DNA from: Aquisphaera giovannonii
GTDB taxonomy: Bacteria; Planctomycetota; Planctomycetia; Isosphaerales; Isosphaeraceae
Reading direction: 5' to 3'
NCBI RefSeq assembly: GCF_008087625.1
Contig: NZ_CP042997.1
Location: 2,232,001 to 2,296,000, forward strand
DNA length: 64,000 nt
Position numbers and translations under genes: made by a program
Shown: piece by piece, positions 27,998 through 37,611 of the stretch
Layout of the letters: each line of letters begins with the position of its first letter
How positions within the stretch are numbered: position 1 is the first letter of the stretch
Notes under the pieces: model-generated
What the model saw: only the letters and a program-made list of their open reading frames with translations
Told to the model about the DNA's origin: nothing
Databases searched by the model: none

Positions 27998-29164
27998 ATG
28001 GCGGCGCGTCGCATTCTCCTGATCGAAGACAGCTCCACCATGCGTCGCATGCTGGGGATGATGCTCAAGGGGGAAGGCTACGACGTCAAGACCGGCGTGG
28101 ACGGGATGGACGGCCTGGCGAAGGCGAGGGAGGAGCCCCGACCCGAGCTGATCATCACCGACTTCGAGATGCCCGAGCTGGACGGCGCCGGCGTCTGCCG
28201 CGAGGTGAAGAAGGACAAGGATCTGCGGACCATCCCGGTGATCATGCTGACCACGCTCGGGGAGGTCCAGAACAAGATCGCGGGGCTGGAGGCCGGGGCC
28301 GACGACTACATCCAGAAGCCCAAGAGCCCCGACGAGGTCCAGGAGATGTTCGCCCGCATCCGCGCCGCCCTGCGGGCCGCGGACCTCACGGCGGAGGTCG
28401 CCGAGCGGAACCGCCAGCTGGAGGCCGCCCACAAGAAGTTGACCTTCGAGCTCGACCTGGCGCGCAAGGTCCAGTTCGCCCTCATGCCCCGCCCGCCCAA
28501 GCCGCGCGGCGTGCTCCAGGTTGCGGTCCGCTACACGCCCGCCAACCAGCTGGGCGGCGACGTGTACGACTTCTATCGTCTGGAGAACGACCGCCTCGGA
28601 ATCCTCGTCGCCGACGTCTCCGGGCACGGGGTGAACTCCGCCATGCTCTCGGGCATGGTCAAGGCCCTGGCGGCGCCGCTCTCGATCGCGGTGCTGGAGC
28701 CGGGCGAGCTGCTGGCGGGCCTGGACGTGGCCACCGAGCAGTACTTCCCCGAGGGATATTTCTGCACCGGGTTCTATCTCATCGCGGACGAGAGCACGGG
28801 GCTGGTCCGGTATGCCGGGGTGGGCCACCCGCCGGCCATCGTCATCGGCCCCCACGGGACGCGGACCCTCCAGTCGAACCCCGGGATGCTCGGCATCGGC
28901 ATGGTGGACGGGACGGCCGGTGACTCCGACCGGCTGGAGCCGGGCGAGTCCCTGATCATCTACACCGACGGGCTGACCGACGCCATGGACCCCGGCGATG
29001 TCCTCTTCGGCGAGGACCGGCTCATGACCGTTCTCCAGTCCCACCACGGCGCCGACCCCACCGAGATCCTCAACCGGGTGGACGAGGCGCTCAACCAGCA
29101 CACCTCCCCCGGTCGTCCGGCGGACGACATCAACATCATCGTTCTCCAGCGTCCGGCGCGGTGA
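27998..29164 (+). CDS. Response regulator with PP2C/SpoIIE-type serine phosphatase output (RsbU-like)
   Basis: 388 aa; GAGGAGA site upstream. Receiver (1-125, phosphoacceptor D55 in IITDFEMP), coiled-coil linker (~126-165, AERNRQLEAAHKKLTFELDLARKVQ), then a PPM/SpoIIE phosphatase (~170-388) with GGDVYDFYRL and ADVSGHGVNSAML metal-binding Asp motifs and a C-terminal PADDINIIVL. Receiver phosphorylation should switch the phosphatase, which in known systems dephosphorylates a STAS anti-anti-sigma protein. A STAS gene follows 157 bases downstream, a likely substrate. Probably receives phosphate from the CheA encoded downstream; that link is inference. Confidence 0.93.
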   Translation: MAARRILLIEDSSTMRRMLGMMLKGEGYDVKTGVDGMDGLAKAREEPRPELIITDFEMPELDGAGVCREVKKDKDLRTIPVIMLTTLGEVQNKIAGLEAGADDYIQKPKSPDEVQEMFARIRAALRAADLTAEVAERNRQLEAAHKKLTFELDLARKVQFALMPRPPKPRGVLQVAVRYTPANQLGGDVYDFYRLENDRLGILVADVSGHGVNSAMLSGMVKALAAPLSIAVLEPGELLAGLDVATEQYFPEGYFCTGFYLIADESTGLVRYAGVGHPPAIVIGPHGTRTLQSNPGMLGIGMVDGTAGDSDRLEPGESLIIYTDGLTDAMDPGDVLFGEDRLMTVLQSHHGADPTEILNRVDEALNQHTSPGRPADDINIIVLQRPAR

Positions 29165-29321
29165 CCGCTCGCCTCCCCGTGCGAAGCGTGTTAGAATGAT
29201 CGTGTCGCTTCCGTCCCGTGCGGTGGCTCCCGGCCGAGCCTTTGGCCCGACCGGCTGTCGTCGCCGGAGGCACCTGCTTCGCCGTTCTCCTCGGTTCGGT
29301 GCGGAACGGAGGAAATGATCC

Positions 29322-29618
29322 ATGGCGATCGATCCCGCGGGCCCGCATGCCATCGCGCTCGATGGCCCGGCCACGATCTACGAGGCCTCCGCGCTCCGTG
29401 ACGTCCTGCGAGACGCCGCGGCGACCGGCGAGGACCTTCTCATCGACCTGCGAGAGACGGGGAAGTGGGACCTCGCCGGGGTGCAGCTCCTGGTCTCCTG
29501 CGTCCGCACGGGAAGGCGGGGGGGACGATCGATCCGGCTGTCGAATGTGCCGAAGGCGTGCGCCGAGGTCGCCGAACGATCGGGGCTCGGCGACTGGCTC
29601 CGCTCCGTCTCCGACTGA
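29322..29618 (+). CDS. STAS-domain protein (anti-anti-sigma factor-like)
   Basis: 98 aa, GGAGG upstream of the ATG. The STAS fold is visible: GPATIYEASALRDVL, DLLIDLRE, and WDLAGVQLLVSCVRTGRRGG, ending with RSIRLSNVPKACAEVAERSGL. In classical anti-anti-sigma factors the loop before helix 2 carries a phosphorylated Ser (DSSG); here it reads DLAG, with no hydroxyl residue in that position. Chemotaxis-linked STAS proteins often have such 'D-x-A-G-x-Q-L-L' loops. It sits between the PP2C regulator and the next receiver, so it may bridge the phosphatase and the chemosensory array. Confidence 0.85.
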   Translation: MAIDPAGPHAIALDGPATIYEASALRDVLRDAAATGEDLLIDLRETGKWDLAGVQLLVSCVRTGRRGGRSIRLSNVPKACAEVAERSGLGDWLRSVSD

Positions 29619-29667
29619 GCGGCGGTGTCGGTCGTGGGATGCGGCTGGGGCCTGGCGAATCGTGGAC

Positions 29668-30033
29668 ATGAGCAAGACCGTGGTTCACGCCGACGACAGT
29701 GCCGCGGTGCGGCACTGGGTGTCGCAGCAACTCGGGGAGATGGACCTCAAGGTGCTGTCCGTCCCCGACGGCGAGGCCGCGCTCCGGCTCCTGCGCGACG
29801 CCCCGTGCGACCTCCTGCTGACGGACCTCGAGATGCCGAACCTGGACGGGCTGGCCCTCGTCGCGGCCGTCCGGGGGCTCCCTTCCCGTCGGTTCATGCC
29901 GGTCCTGGTCCTCTCCAGCCATCAGCCGGATGAATTCGAGCCGCACCGCCGGCAGGGCGTGACGGGATGGATGGTGAAGCCGATCGACCCGGAGCACCTG
30001 CGGCGGTGGATCCGTCGCGTCCTGGCGGGGTAG
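29668..30033 (+). CDS. CheY-like receiver
   Basis: 121 aa from the ATG at 29668; the frame extends far upstream but without receiver homology. Acidic pair D9/D10, phosphoacceptor D53 (LLTDLEMPNLDG), S84/S85 (VLSSHQ) and K104 (WMVKPI). Single domain, no output. It starts 49 bases after the STAS stop and is likely the diffusible phosphate acceptor or a phosphate sink for the array. In flagellar chemotaxis CheY binds FliM; no flagellar gene is seen here, so the partner is unknown. Confidence 0.88.
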   Translation: MSKTVVHADDSAAVRHWVSQQLGEMDLKVLSVPDGEAALRLLRDAPCDLLLTDLEMPNLDGLALVAAVRGLPSRRFMPVLVLSSHQPDEFEPHRRQGVTGWMVKPIDPEHLRRWIRRVLAG

Positions 30034-30324
30034 CGACCGGCCCTTACCCGTCGGTAGAGTGGAACCGGGGACGTCCGCCCCGTCATCGGGCGTCGCAAGG
30101 ACGCGACGGAGCCTCCGGCCCGGCGAGGCGTGGCGCGGCCCTCGGCTCCGAACATGCGGACACTTCCGGGGCGGGCTCGCGAGATTCCGGCCGACGGCCG
30201 CCCTCCCTTCATCTTTTCGTGTAGAGTTGCGGGTGTGACGCCGCGGCGCCGCCTCGCGACCGGCGGGTCGCCTCACGCCGTCGAGACGGGCGGATCGGAC
30301 GGCAGGGGCCCAGAGGCGGGGGCA

Positions 30325-30672
30325 ATGGCGGTGAGCGACGCAAACAGCGACATGTTCCGGGAGATGTTCTTCGAAGAGGCACGCGAGCTCCTGGAGACCC
30401 TGGACAGTGGCCTGTCGGGGGACGGGCCGCCCGGCGACTCGCCGAAGCGCTGGGATCCCGTCTACCGGGCGGCCCACAGCCTGAAGGGGGCCGCGGCCAT
30501 GGTCGGGCTCGCCGGCATCTCGCAGCAGGCGCTCGCCATGGAGAAGGCGCTCGGGCAGCTCAGGACCGGGGCGGCGGCCTGGGGCGCCGAGATCTCGCAG
30601 TCGCTCGGCGGGCAGAGGGCCCGGCTGGTCGAACTGATCGACGACGAGGAGAAGCGATTCCGCGCCCCCTAG
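30325..30672 (+). CDS. Stand-alone Hpt (histidine phosphotransfer) protein
   Basis: 115 aa from the ATG at 30325 (GAGGCGGGGG upstream). FREMFFEEARELLETL and [19 protein letters not shown] are the Hpt signature; H51 is the phosphorylated His. Its sequence closely matches the first ~65 residues of the CheA encoded 21 bases downstream, indicating tandem duplication of the P1 module. It could relay phosphate between receivers or act as a sink. The last 40 residues are variable and end in EEKRF. The 291-base gap before it contains no recognised feature. Confidence 0.85.
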   Translation: MAVSDANSDMFREMFFEEARELLETLDSGLSGDGPPGDSPKRWDPVYRAAHSLKGAAAMVGLAGISQQALAMEKALGQLRTGAAAWGAEISQSLGGQRARLVELIDDEEKRFRAP

Positions 30673-30693
30673 AATGAACGAGGGGACCTGGCC

Positions 30694-33066
30694 TTGGCGA
30701 TGGCGGAAGACCAATTCCGGGAGATGTTCTACGAGGAGGCGCGCGAGCTCCTCATCGGCCTGGAAGAAGGGCTGATGGACCTGGAGCGCCGGCGCGAGGA
30801 TCGCGCGCATCTCGATCGGACATTCCGGGCGGCCCACAGCCTGAAGGGGGCCGCCGCCATGGTCGGCCTCGAGAACATCGCCCGATTCACGCACGGGATC
30901 GAGGCCGTGCTGGACCGGATCCGCTCCGGCGAGCTCGCGGTCGATTCGGACATGATCACGACGCTCCTGGAGGCCAGGGACCACCTCGCGGCGATGGTGG
31001 AGGGCGAGTCCATGGGCTCGCCCGTGCCCGCCTCGGGCGACCTGTCGGATCGCCTCGCGTCGCTGCTGAGGGGCTCGGCCGCCCACACGGCCCCTGTGGC
31101 CGCGAAGCCAACTCCGCCACCGGCCCCGGCCGCCGTCGCCAAGGCCCCCATGGCGACGCCGGCTCCCCCGCCGGCCCTCGAGGCCGAGCCGGAGGCGGCG
31201 GCTTCCCCGGCCAATCCGGCCGCGCCTCCTGCCTCCCCGGCCCCGGCCAGGAAGCCCCGGACGCCCCGCCCCAGGAAGGCGGCGGCCGAGAAGAAGCCCC
31301 GAGCGAAGGGGGCTAAGGCCAGGGCGATGGATGCGGCCGGCGACAAGGCCGTCGGCTACCGGATCCTCCTCTCCCCGGGCCCGGACACGCTGCGTCGGGG
31401 CGTGAACCCGCTCGGCGTGCTCGACGAGCTCCGGGACCTCGGCCGGACGACGATCTCGACCGACCCCGAGCTCGTCCCGTTCCTGGACGAGATCGATCCC
31501 GAGCGCTGCCACCTGACCTGGACGATCGACCTCGATACGGACGCCCCGCCGGAACGCCTGGAGGATGTCTTCCTCTTCGTGAAGGAGGACTGTGCCGTCG
31601 CGATCTCCGAGCGGCTGGCCGACGGACGGCTCCGCGCCCTGGCCTCGGCGGAGGGGCTTCCGGATCCCGGGGCGCTCGCGGAGTCGCCGCCGGCCCCCCC
31701 CCGGGCGGATGCGGCGCCGCCCGCACCGCCTCCCGCGGCGGCGAAGGCGGGCTCCGGGAACGGGGCCGTGCCGCGGGTGATGCCCGTGCCCATGCCGGAG
31801 ACGCCGCCGGTCCGGCCCGCGTCGCCCGCGGCGAGCGCGGCGGCGGCCCCCGGCGCCCGCCCGCACGCCCGCATCCGCGTGGACGCGATCCAGCTCGACG
31901 ACCTCGTGGGCCTCGCCGGCGAGCTCGTCGTGCTCTCGGACAATCTCCAGGCGATGCGAGAGGACCCGCACGCCGCGGGCTGGCTGCACGCCCTGGAGGC
32001 CCTCGACCGGGTCAGCCGGGAGATCCGCGACACGACGCTCGAACTCCGGATGGTCCCCGTGGACGAGCTTTTCTCGCGGTTCCACCGCGTCGTCCGGGAC
32101 CTCGCGGATCGGTCGGGGAAGGAGATCGACCTGAAGATCGTCGGCCAGGAGACGCGGCTCGACCGGACGATCGTGGAGCGGCTGGGCGACCCGATGGTCC
32201 ACCTGATCCGCAACGCCGTGGACCACGCGCTCGAGCCGCCGGAGGAGCGTCTGGAGAAGGGCAAGTCGCGCGTCGGCAAGATCACGCTGACGGCCGGCCA
32301 CGAGGGGGACCGCGTGGCGATCCGCGTCGAGGACGACGGCCGCGGCCTCGACCGGGAGCGGATCGTCCGCAAGGGGATCGCCCGGGGGCTCGTGGCGCCG
32401 GGGACCCCGGCGGACGACCCCCGAGTGATCAACCTCATCTTCGAGCCGGGCTTCTCGACGCGCGACGACGTCAGCGAGCTCTCGGGCCGCGGGGTGGGGC
32501 TCGACGTGGTGAACGACTCGATCCGGGCGCTCCGCGGCAGCCTCACCGTCGAGAGCACGCCCGGCAAGGGGACCGCCTTCGTCTTCCGGCTCCCGCTGAC
32601 CCTCGCGCTCATCGACGGCCTGCTCATCGAGGCGGCCGGGGGCAAGTTCGTGGTCCCGCTGACCCAGGTGGAGGAGTGCGTCTCCCTGAGCGGCATGGGC
32701 CCCGCGCTGGCGAAGGAGCGGCCCTGCGTCTCGGTCCGGGGCGAGCTCGTCCCGATGGTCTCGCTCCGCAACCTCTTCCGCACGAACGGGCAGTTGCCCC
32801 GGCGCCAGGAGCTCCTCCTGACGAGGCACGCGGGCCAGCGCGTGGGCGTGGCGGTGGACCGGCTCGTGGGCCGCGTTCAGGCGGTGATCCAGTCCCTCGG
32901 CGAGGGGATGCAGGTCTTGAATCGATATTCCGGCGCCACGATCCTGGGTGACGGGAGCGTGTCGCTGATCCTCGATCTCTCCGCGGTCGTGAGCGAGTCG
33001 CTGGTCGCGGATCAAGGTGCCTATTCCACGCCCTCGATCGGCGTGAGGGCGGAGGTCTTTCGGTGA
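30694..33066 (+). CDS. cheA: Chemotaxis histidine kinase CheA
   Basis: 790 aa from TTG at 30694, which has GAGGGG eight bases upstream; the ATG at 30700 is a second candidate. Order: P1/Hpt (1-105; H48 in AHSLKGAA), long Ala/Pro/Lys linker, a middle domain (~215-310) resembling the CheY/CheB-binding P2 region, another Ala/Pro linker, P3 dimerisation (~390-450), HATPase P4 with N-box [20 protein letters not shown] and GRGVGLDVV, and a C-terminal CheW-like P5. It autophosphorylates in complex with MCP and CheW and passes phosphate to CheY/CheB-type receivers. Its stop overlaps the MCP start by four bases (GTGA), so the genes are translationally coupled. Confidence 0.96.
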   Translation: MAMAEDQFREMFYEEARELLIGLEEGLMDLERRREDRAHLDRTFRAAHSLKGAAAMVGLENIARFTHGIEAVLDRIRSGELAVDSDMITTLLEARDHLAAMVEGESMGSPVPASGDLSDRLASLLRGSAAHTAPVAAKPTPPPAPAAVAKAPMATPAPPPALEAEPEAAASPANPAAPPASPAPARKPRTPRPRKAAAEKKPRAKGAKARAMDAAGDKAVGYRILLSPGPDTLRRGVNPLGVLDELRDLGRTTISTDPELVPFLDEIDPERCHLTWTIDLDTDAPPERLEDVFLFVKEDCAVAISERLADGRLRALASAEGLPDPGALAESPPAPPRADAAPPAPPPAAAKAGSGNGAVPRVMPVPMPETPPVRPASPAASAAAAPGARPHARIRVDAIQLDDLVGLAGELVVLSDNLQAMREDPHAAGWLHALEALDRVSREIRDTTLELRMVPVDELFSRFHRVVRDLADRSGKEIDLKIVGQETRLDRTIVERLGDPMVHLIRNAVDHALEPPEERLEKGKSRVGKITLTAGHEGDRVAIRVEDDGRGLDRERIVRKGIARGLVAPGTPADDPRVINLIFEPGFSTRDDVSELSGRGVGLDVVNDSIRALRGSLTVESTPGKGTAFVFRLPLTLALIDGLLIEAAGGKFVVPLTQVEECVSLSGMGPALAKERPCVSVRGELVPMVSLRNLFRTNGQLPRRQELLLTRHAGQRVGVAVDRLVGRVQAVIQSLGEGMQVLNRYSGATILGDGSVSLILDLSAVVSESLVADQGAYSTPSIGVRAEVFR

Positions 33067-34913
33067 GAATCTCGATCGGAACCAAGGTGACCGTCGCCCT
33101 CGTGATCTTCGGGCTCATCCCCGCGCTCCTGATCGCGACCTTCACCTACTTGTCCGCCGAGGAGTTCATGTCCCGGCAGAACAGCCTCATCCGGCTGACG
33201 GCCGCGTCGATCAGCGACCACGCGCGGTCCCTGATCCTCAAGGGCGACGCGTCGCGGAAGGCCGATAAGCCCGGCGAGGCCCCGCCGCCGATCAAGTGGG
33301 CCCCGTCGGCCGACGACCAGGTGGACCTGAAGTCGTTCGTCACCCAGACCATCCTGAATTCGAAGCTGGAGAACGCCTCCGTCTACCTCGTGGACCCGGT
33401 CGGCAACGTCCTGCTCCAGCAGGGCAAGCAGGGGGGGTTCGGGACGTCGCAGGCCGACCAGACGCTCGACCTCCGGTACAAGGGCCTGGCGGAGGAGGTC
33501 GGCATCACCACGGTGAGCAAGCTGCTCCCCGCGCGGACGGACCCCCCCGCGCCCTCGGAGGTCGTGGGATTCGCCCCGATCCAGCTCCCGGCGAGCCCCG
33601 CACGCGGCTACTTCACGCTCGTCGCCGTCCCGAAGAGCACCGCGTACGAGATCATCTACAACAACCAGTTCCTCATGTTGGTCATCCTCGTCGCCACGGC
33701 CGTGCTGACCATCATCCTCGGCTACATCTTCGGCAAGTGGTTCGTGCGGCCCCTGATCGAGATCAAGGACGTGACCGAGGCGCTCCACCAGGGCCGCCTG
33801 GACGTCCGGACGAACGTGCACAGGACCGACGAGCTCGGGGACCTGGCGGGACTGACCAACCTGGTCGTGGACCGGCTCTCCGAGGTGATCAGCCAGATCC
33901 GGAGCATGACCTCGTCGGTGTCCACCGCCAGCAGCCAGCTTAATTCGAGCGCCCAGCAGCTCTCGCAGGGGGCATCCGAGCAGGCGGCCACGATCCAGCA
34001 GATCGCCAGCAGCCTCTCGAACGTGGACGCCTCCGTGGCGCGAAATGCCCAGCACGCGCGGGACACGGCCCGGACGGCCAACGAGGCCAGCGGCCAGGCG
34101 GAGCGCGGCGGCGAGGCGGTCCACGAGACCGTCGCGGCGATGCGGGAGATCACCGATCGGATCCTGATCGTCGAGGACATCGCCTACCAGACGAACCTGC
34201 TCGCGCTCAACGCCGCCATCGAGGCGGCGCGGGCCGGGGCGCACGGCAAGGGGTTCGCGGTCGTCGCCGGCGAGGTGCGCAAGCTCGCGGAGAAGAGCCA
34301 GGACGCCGCCCAGAAGATCGGCGACCTGGCCAAGCGGAGCGTCTCCGTCGCGGAGAACGCCGGCGCCCTGCTTGAGCGGACCGTCCCCATGATCCGGGCG
34401 ACGTCGGACCTGATCTCGGAGATCGCCGCCGCGTCCCAGCAGCAGATGGCGGCGATCCGCGAGATCAACATCGGCGTCCGTCAGCTCGAGGAGGTCGTCC
34501 AGCAGAACGCGGCGGCCAGCCACCAGCTGGCCGCCACGTCCACCGACCTGGCGTCGCAGTCCTCGGGCTTGCAGCACAAGGTCGAGTTTTTTCGCCTCGA
34601 CGCCACCGAGCCCGGGTACTCCACGCCCCTGACGCAACCCCCGCCGTCGAGGAGCTTGCAAAGGACGGCCCCGCGGCCCTCACATCGCCCGGCCGTCCGG
34701 CGGCTTCCGTCCCCCGGCTCGATGCTGACGCAGCCCTCCGACGGCACGGCCGCACCCCTGGGGAACTCCTCGCCGATCCATTCGACCGGCGGGGGCAACT
34801 CCCACCAGCCCCCGCCCCAGGCCGCCACGCCGCCGCACGACTTCCCCCAGAAGGGGGGCATCCTCGTCAACCTGGACGACAACGACGACGACAATTTCGA
34901 GCGGTTTTCGTAA
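33063..34913 (+). CDS. Methyl-accepting chemotaxis protein
   Basis: 616 aa from a GTG overlapping the cheA stop. Transmembrane helix 1 (~9-30), periplasmic sensor (~31-195, Cache-like), transmembrane helix 2 (~200-222), HAMP, then a coiled-coil cytoplasmic domain with the conserved hairpin [20 protein letters not shown]. The final ~85 residues are a Pro/Gln-rich flexible tail ending NFERFS, which resembles the NWETF docking pentapeptide bound by CheR. Ligand unknown. Being the only receptor in this operon, it is probably the dedicated input of the array. Confidence 0.95.
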   Translation: MRISIGTKVTVALVIFGLIPALLIATFTYLSAEEFMSRQNSLIRLTAASISDHARSLILKGDASRKADKPGEAPPPIKWAPSADDQVDLKSFVTQTILNSKLENASVYLVDPVGNVLLQQGKQGGFGTSQADQTLDLRYKGLAEEVGITTVSKLLPARTDPPAPSEVVGFAPIQLPASPARGYFTLVAVPKSTAYEIIYNNQFLMLVILVATAVLTIILGYIFGKWFVRPLIEIKDVTEALHQGRLDVRTNVHRTDELGDLAGLTNLVVDRLSEVISQIRSMTSSVSTASSQLNSSAQQLSQGASEQAATIQQIASSLSNVDASVARNAQHARDTARTANEASGQAERGGEAVHETVAAMREITDRILIVEDIAYQTNLLALNAAIEAARAGAHGKGFAVVAGEVRKLAEKSQDAAQKIGDLAKRSVSVAENAGALLERTVPMIRATSDLISEIAAASQQQMAAIREINIGVRQLEEVVQQNAAASHQLAATSTDLASQSSGLQHKVEFFRLDATEPGYSTPLTQPPPSRSLQRTAPRPSHRPAVRRLPSPGSMLTQPSDGTAAPLGNSSPIHSTGGGNSHQPPPQAATPPHDFPQKGGILVNLDDNDDDNFERFS

Positions 34914-34920
34914 ACTGTGA

Positions 34921-34955
34921 AGGACGGGCGAAAGCGCGTCTCGCTCGGCCGTCCT
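34921..34955 (+). terminator. Hairpin between MCP and cheW
   Basis: AGGACGG (34921-34927) pairs with CCGTCCT (34949-34955); CGA and TCG extend the pairing inside. No T-run. May attenuate rather than end transcription, as cheW follows 60 bases on. Confidence 0.35.
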
Positions 34956-35015
34956 CAATCCCGGGGCTCCTCGCCAGGCCGACCCGTTGCGGATAACTAA
35001 AGTCAAGGGCTTGAA

Positions 35016-35522
35016 ATGGTCGACGGCGCAACGGCAATCCTCCCCGATTTCGAGCGAGAAAAGGCCGAATCCTATGTCATATTTAGGCTAGGGGGGGAGG
35101 GCTACGCGCTCGAGGTGATGCGGGTGCAGGAGGTGATGGACGTCGAATCGATGACCGAGGTCCCCGGGGGCTCGAAGTCGCTCCTGGGCGTCATCAATCT
35201 CCGCGGGCACGTCGTTCCGGTCTATGACCTGAGAATCCCGTTCGGGCTGGCGAGCAACCCCAACCCTCCCAAGATGCCCAGCGTCCTGATCGTGGAGATC
35301 GAGGCGGGGAACGACGCCCGGGTGACCGGACTGGTCGTGGACAGGGTCTCGGACGTCCTGGAATTCTCCCCGGATCAAATGCAACCTGCACCGCAGCTTG
35401 GCCTTGGGAAGGCGACCCCGTTCGTCCGGGGATTGATCCGTCACCAGGATGCGTTCTTGCTCGTACTGGATGTGGATAGGGTCTTCTCCGCACTGGCGAA
35501 GCTGAATGGCGAGGGAGTTTAA
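35016..35522 (+). CDS. cheW: Chemotaxis coupling protein CheW
   Basis: 168 aa. The CheW fold spans residues ~18-160: SYVIFRLGGEGYALEVMRVQEVM, the conserved LLGVINLRGHVVPVYDLR stretch (the family signature), and VDRVSDVLEF. It joins CheA P5 to the receptor tip in the cytosolic array. The gene lies between MCP and cheR, whose ribosome-binding site is within the end of cheW. The start is inferred from length and homology. Confidence 0.95.
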   Translation: MVDGATAILPDFEREKAESYVIFRLGGEGYALEVMRVQEVMDVESMTEVPGGSKSLLGVINLRGHVVPVYDLRIPFGLASNPNPPKMPSVLIVEIEAGNDARVTGLVVDRVSDVLEFSPDQMQPAPQLGLGKATPFVRGLIRHQDAFLLVLDVDRVFSALAKLNGEGV

Positions 35523-35523
35523 C

Positions 35524-36387
35524 GTGGCGACATCGGGCATGCTGCCACCCTCGCCCAACGAACCGGAACCGTGGTCCGAGAAGGACTTCGGGCCGATCGT
35601 GGCGTTCCTGCGGCATCAGATCGGGATCACGCTGGAGACCCACCGGATGGGCCTTCTGCAGGCCCGGTTGCGATCACGCCTCCAGACCAAGGGGTTCCAG
35701 AGCTTCACGCAGTTCCACGAGCAGGTGCTCCGGATCGATCCGGCCGGCTGGGGCACGCAGCTGCTCGTGGACCTGAGCACGGTGAACCACACCTCGTTCT
35801 TCCGCGAGCCGGCGCATTTCAACTTCCTGTGCCAGCAGGTCGGCGCCTGGCTGAAGGAGGCACCCGGAACGACCGTGCGGATCTGGTCGGCCGGCTGCTC
35901 GTCGGGTCAGGAGCCCTACAGCATCGCGATCGCCCTGGCGGAGGCGCTCCCCCCGCACGGGCTGGCGAAGGTGGAAATCTGGGCGAGCGACCTGTCGCTG
36001 GAGATGCTCAAGGCGGCCGCCGGCGCCATCTACACCCAGCGGGACGTCCAGGGCGTTTCCCCGTCGCGGCTGAGGCGGTTCTTCATGCTCGGCCGCGGGC
36101 CCCGGGAGGGATCCTTCAAGGTGGTGCCCGAGGTCCGGGACCTGGTGAAGTACCGGCACATCGACCTCCGGCAGCCGACGTGGGCCCTGCCCAGCGACTT
36201 CCACGTCATCTTCTGCCGGAATGTCTCGATCTACTTCTCCGACGAGGAGCGGTTGGTGCTCCTGGAGCGGCTGTCGCACCACTTGCGCCCCGGGGGCTGG
36301 CTGATCATGGGCAACGGGGAGATCCTCCCCTCGGTCCCCGCCTCCCTCCGGAAGCATTCGCCGTCCCTCTACCAGAGGGAGGCGTGA
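35524..36387 (+). CDS. cheR: Chemotaxis protein methyltransferase CheR
   Basis: 287 aa from GTG at 35524, selected because GAGGGAG lies exactly six bases before it; an in-frame ATG at 35506 has no such site. N-terminal helical domain (~15-75), then the SAM-dependent domain: NHTSFFREPAHF, RIWSAGCSSGQEPYSIAI (SAM site), IWASDLSLEMLKAA, DFHVIFCRNVSIYF. It methylates glutamates of the receptor. The receptor's C-terminal NFERFS may be its tether. Followed six bases later by cheB. Confidence 0.95.
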   Translation: MATSGMLPPSPNEPEPWSEKDFGPIVAFLRHQIGITLETHRMGLLQARLRSRLQTKGFQSFTQFHEQVLRIDPAGWGTQLLVDLSTVNHTSFFREPAHFNFLCQQVGAWLKEAPGTTVRIWSAGCSSGQEPYSIAIALAEALPPHGLAKVEIWASDLSLEMLKAAAGAIYTQRDVQGVSPSRLRRFFMLGRGPREGSFKVVPEVRDLVKYRHIDLRQPTWALPSDFHVIFCRNVSIYFSDEERLVLLERLSHHLRPGGWLIMGNGEILPSVPASLRKHSPSLYQREA

Positions 36388-36393
36388 TCGGCC

Positions 36394-37539
36394 ATGACGC
36401 CCCGGGATCGTCCGCCCCAGCCGCCTCCGTCTCCGCCACCGCCCCAGTCGCATCCGACGATCGAGGTGATGGTCGTCGATGACAGCGCGGTGATGAGGCA
36501 GCGGCTCAAGGCGATCATCGAGTCCGACCCGACGTTCCGCGTCGTCCTCGCCTCGGATCCGTATGAAGCCGTGGCCATCCTCAGCAAGTCCGTCCCGGGG
36601 GTGATCGTCCTGGACGTCGAGATGCCGCGGATGGACGGGCTCACCTTCCTCCGCAAGCTGATGCGCCAGCATCCGATGCCGGTGGTCCTGTGCACGACCC
36701 AGGCGGAGCGGGCGGTCACCGCGCTGGAGATGGGGGCGGTCGAGGTGATCGCCAAGCCCGACTGGACCAACGCGTCGCGGCTGAACGAGTGGTCGGCCAG
36801 CTTCGTGGAGACCATCCGCAACGCGGCCCGCGCCGGCCGCCTGCCCGTGCGCGACGACCGGGCCGCGTCGCCGGGGGGCGAGGCGCGGCACTCCGCCGAC
36901 GTCATCCTGCCGAGGGTCCCTTTCCGGCCGAGCCCGTCGATCACGGACCGGGTGATCGCCGTTGGGGTGAGCACCGGCGGCGTGCAGGCGATCCAGCAGC
37001 TCCTGACCGGCTTCCCGCCGGGCTGCCCGGGCATCGTGATCGTGCAGCACATGCCGCCGGACTTCACCCAGGCCTTCGCGACGCGGCTGAACAACGACCC
37101 GAAGATCCAGGTCGAGGTCGCCGAGGCCCGCCACCACGAGCCGATCGTGGTCGGGCGTGCCCTGGTGATCCCGGGGAGTGCCCACGGCCTGATCCGCCGC
37201 GCCGGCACCGGATACCGGGTGGAGCTGGCCGACGGCCCCCCCGTCTGTCGCCACCGCCCCAGCGTCGACGTACTCTTCCGCTCGGCCGCCCAGGCCGCCG
37301 GCCCCCTCGCGGCCGGCGTCATCATGACCGGCATGGGCGACGACGGCGCGGGGGGCCTGCTCGAGATGCGCGAGGCCGGCTCCCTGACCATCGCCCAGAA
37401 CGAGGCCACGTCGGTCGTCTTCGGCATGCCCCGCGAGGCCATCCGCCGCGGCGCGGCGAAGTACGTCGTCCCGCTGGACGCGATCGCCTCGACCGTGATG
37501 TCCTGGCACGCCAACCCGGACGCCGGGACTTGGTTCTAG
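36394..37539 (+). CDS. cheB: Chemotaxis methylesterase/response regulator CheB
   Basis: 381 aa. Receiver (residues ~22-140; D29/D30, phosphoacceptor D74 in VLDVEMPRMDG, K121) then a linker and the C-terminal esterase with S193 (GVSTGG), H219 (VQHMPP) and D316 (MGDDGAGG), the catalytic triad. It removes receptor methyl groups when phosphorylated by CheA. The Pro-rich N-terminus (PPQPPPSPPPPQ) is unusual. Last gene of the chemosensory operon. Confidence 0.96.
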   Translation: MTPRDRPPQPPPSPPPPQSHPTIEVMVVDDSAVMRQRLKAIIESDPTFRVVLASDPYEAVAILSKSVPGVIVLDVEMPRMDGLTFLRKLMRQHPMPVVLCTTQAERAVTALEMGAVEVIAKPDWTNASRLNEWSASFVETIRNAARAGRLPVRDDRAASPGGEARHSADVILPRVPFRPSPSITDRVIAVGVSTGGVQAIQQLLTGFPPGCPGIVIVQHMPPDFTQAFATRLNNDPKIQVEVAEARHHEPIVVGRALVIPGSAHGLIRRAGTGYRVELADGPPVCRHRPSVDVLFRSAAQAAGPLAAGVIMTGMGDDGAGGLLEMREAGSLTIAQNEATSVVFGMPREAIRRGAAKYVVPLDAIASTVMSWHANPDAGTWF

Positions 37540-37611
37540 GGCGGGCTCACGATTGGATTTCGCACGGTCGGGCCATGACCGGGCCCTTCGCCGAGGCGCC
37601 GCGCCGGTCGA

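Noticed and set aside
29440-33015. A 1191-codon open frame antisense to STAS, receiver, Hpt and cheA
   Set aside because: It crosses four well-supported genes on the other strand and is Arg/Gly/Asp-rich without motifs.
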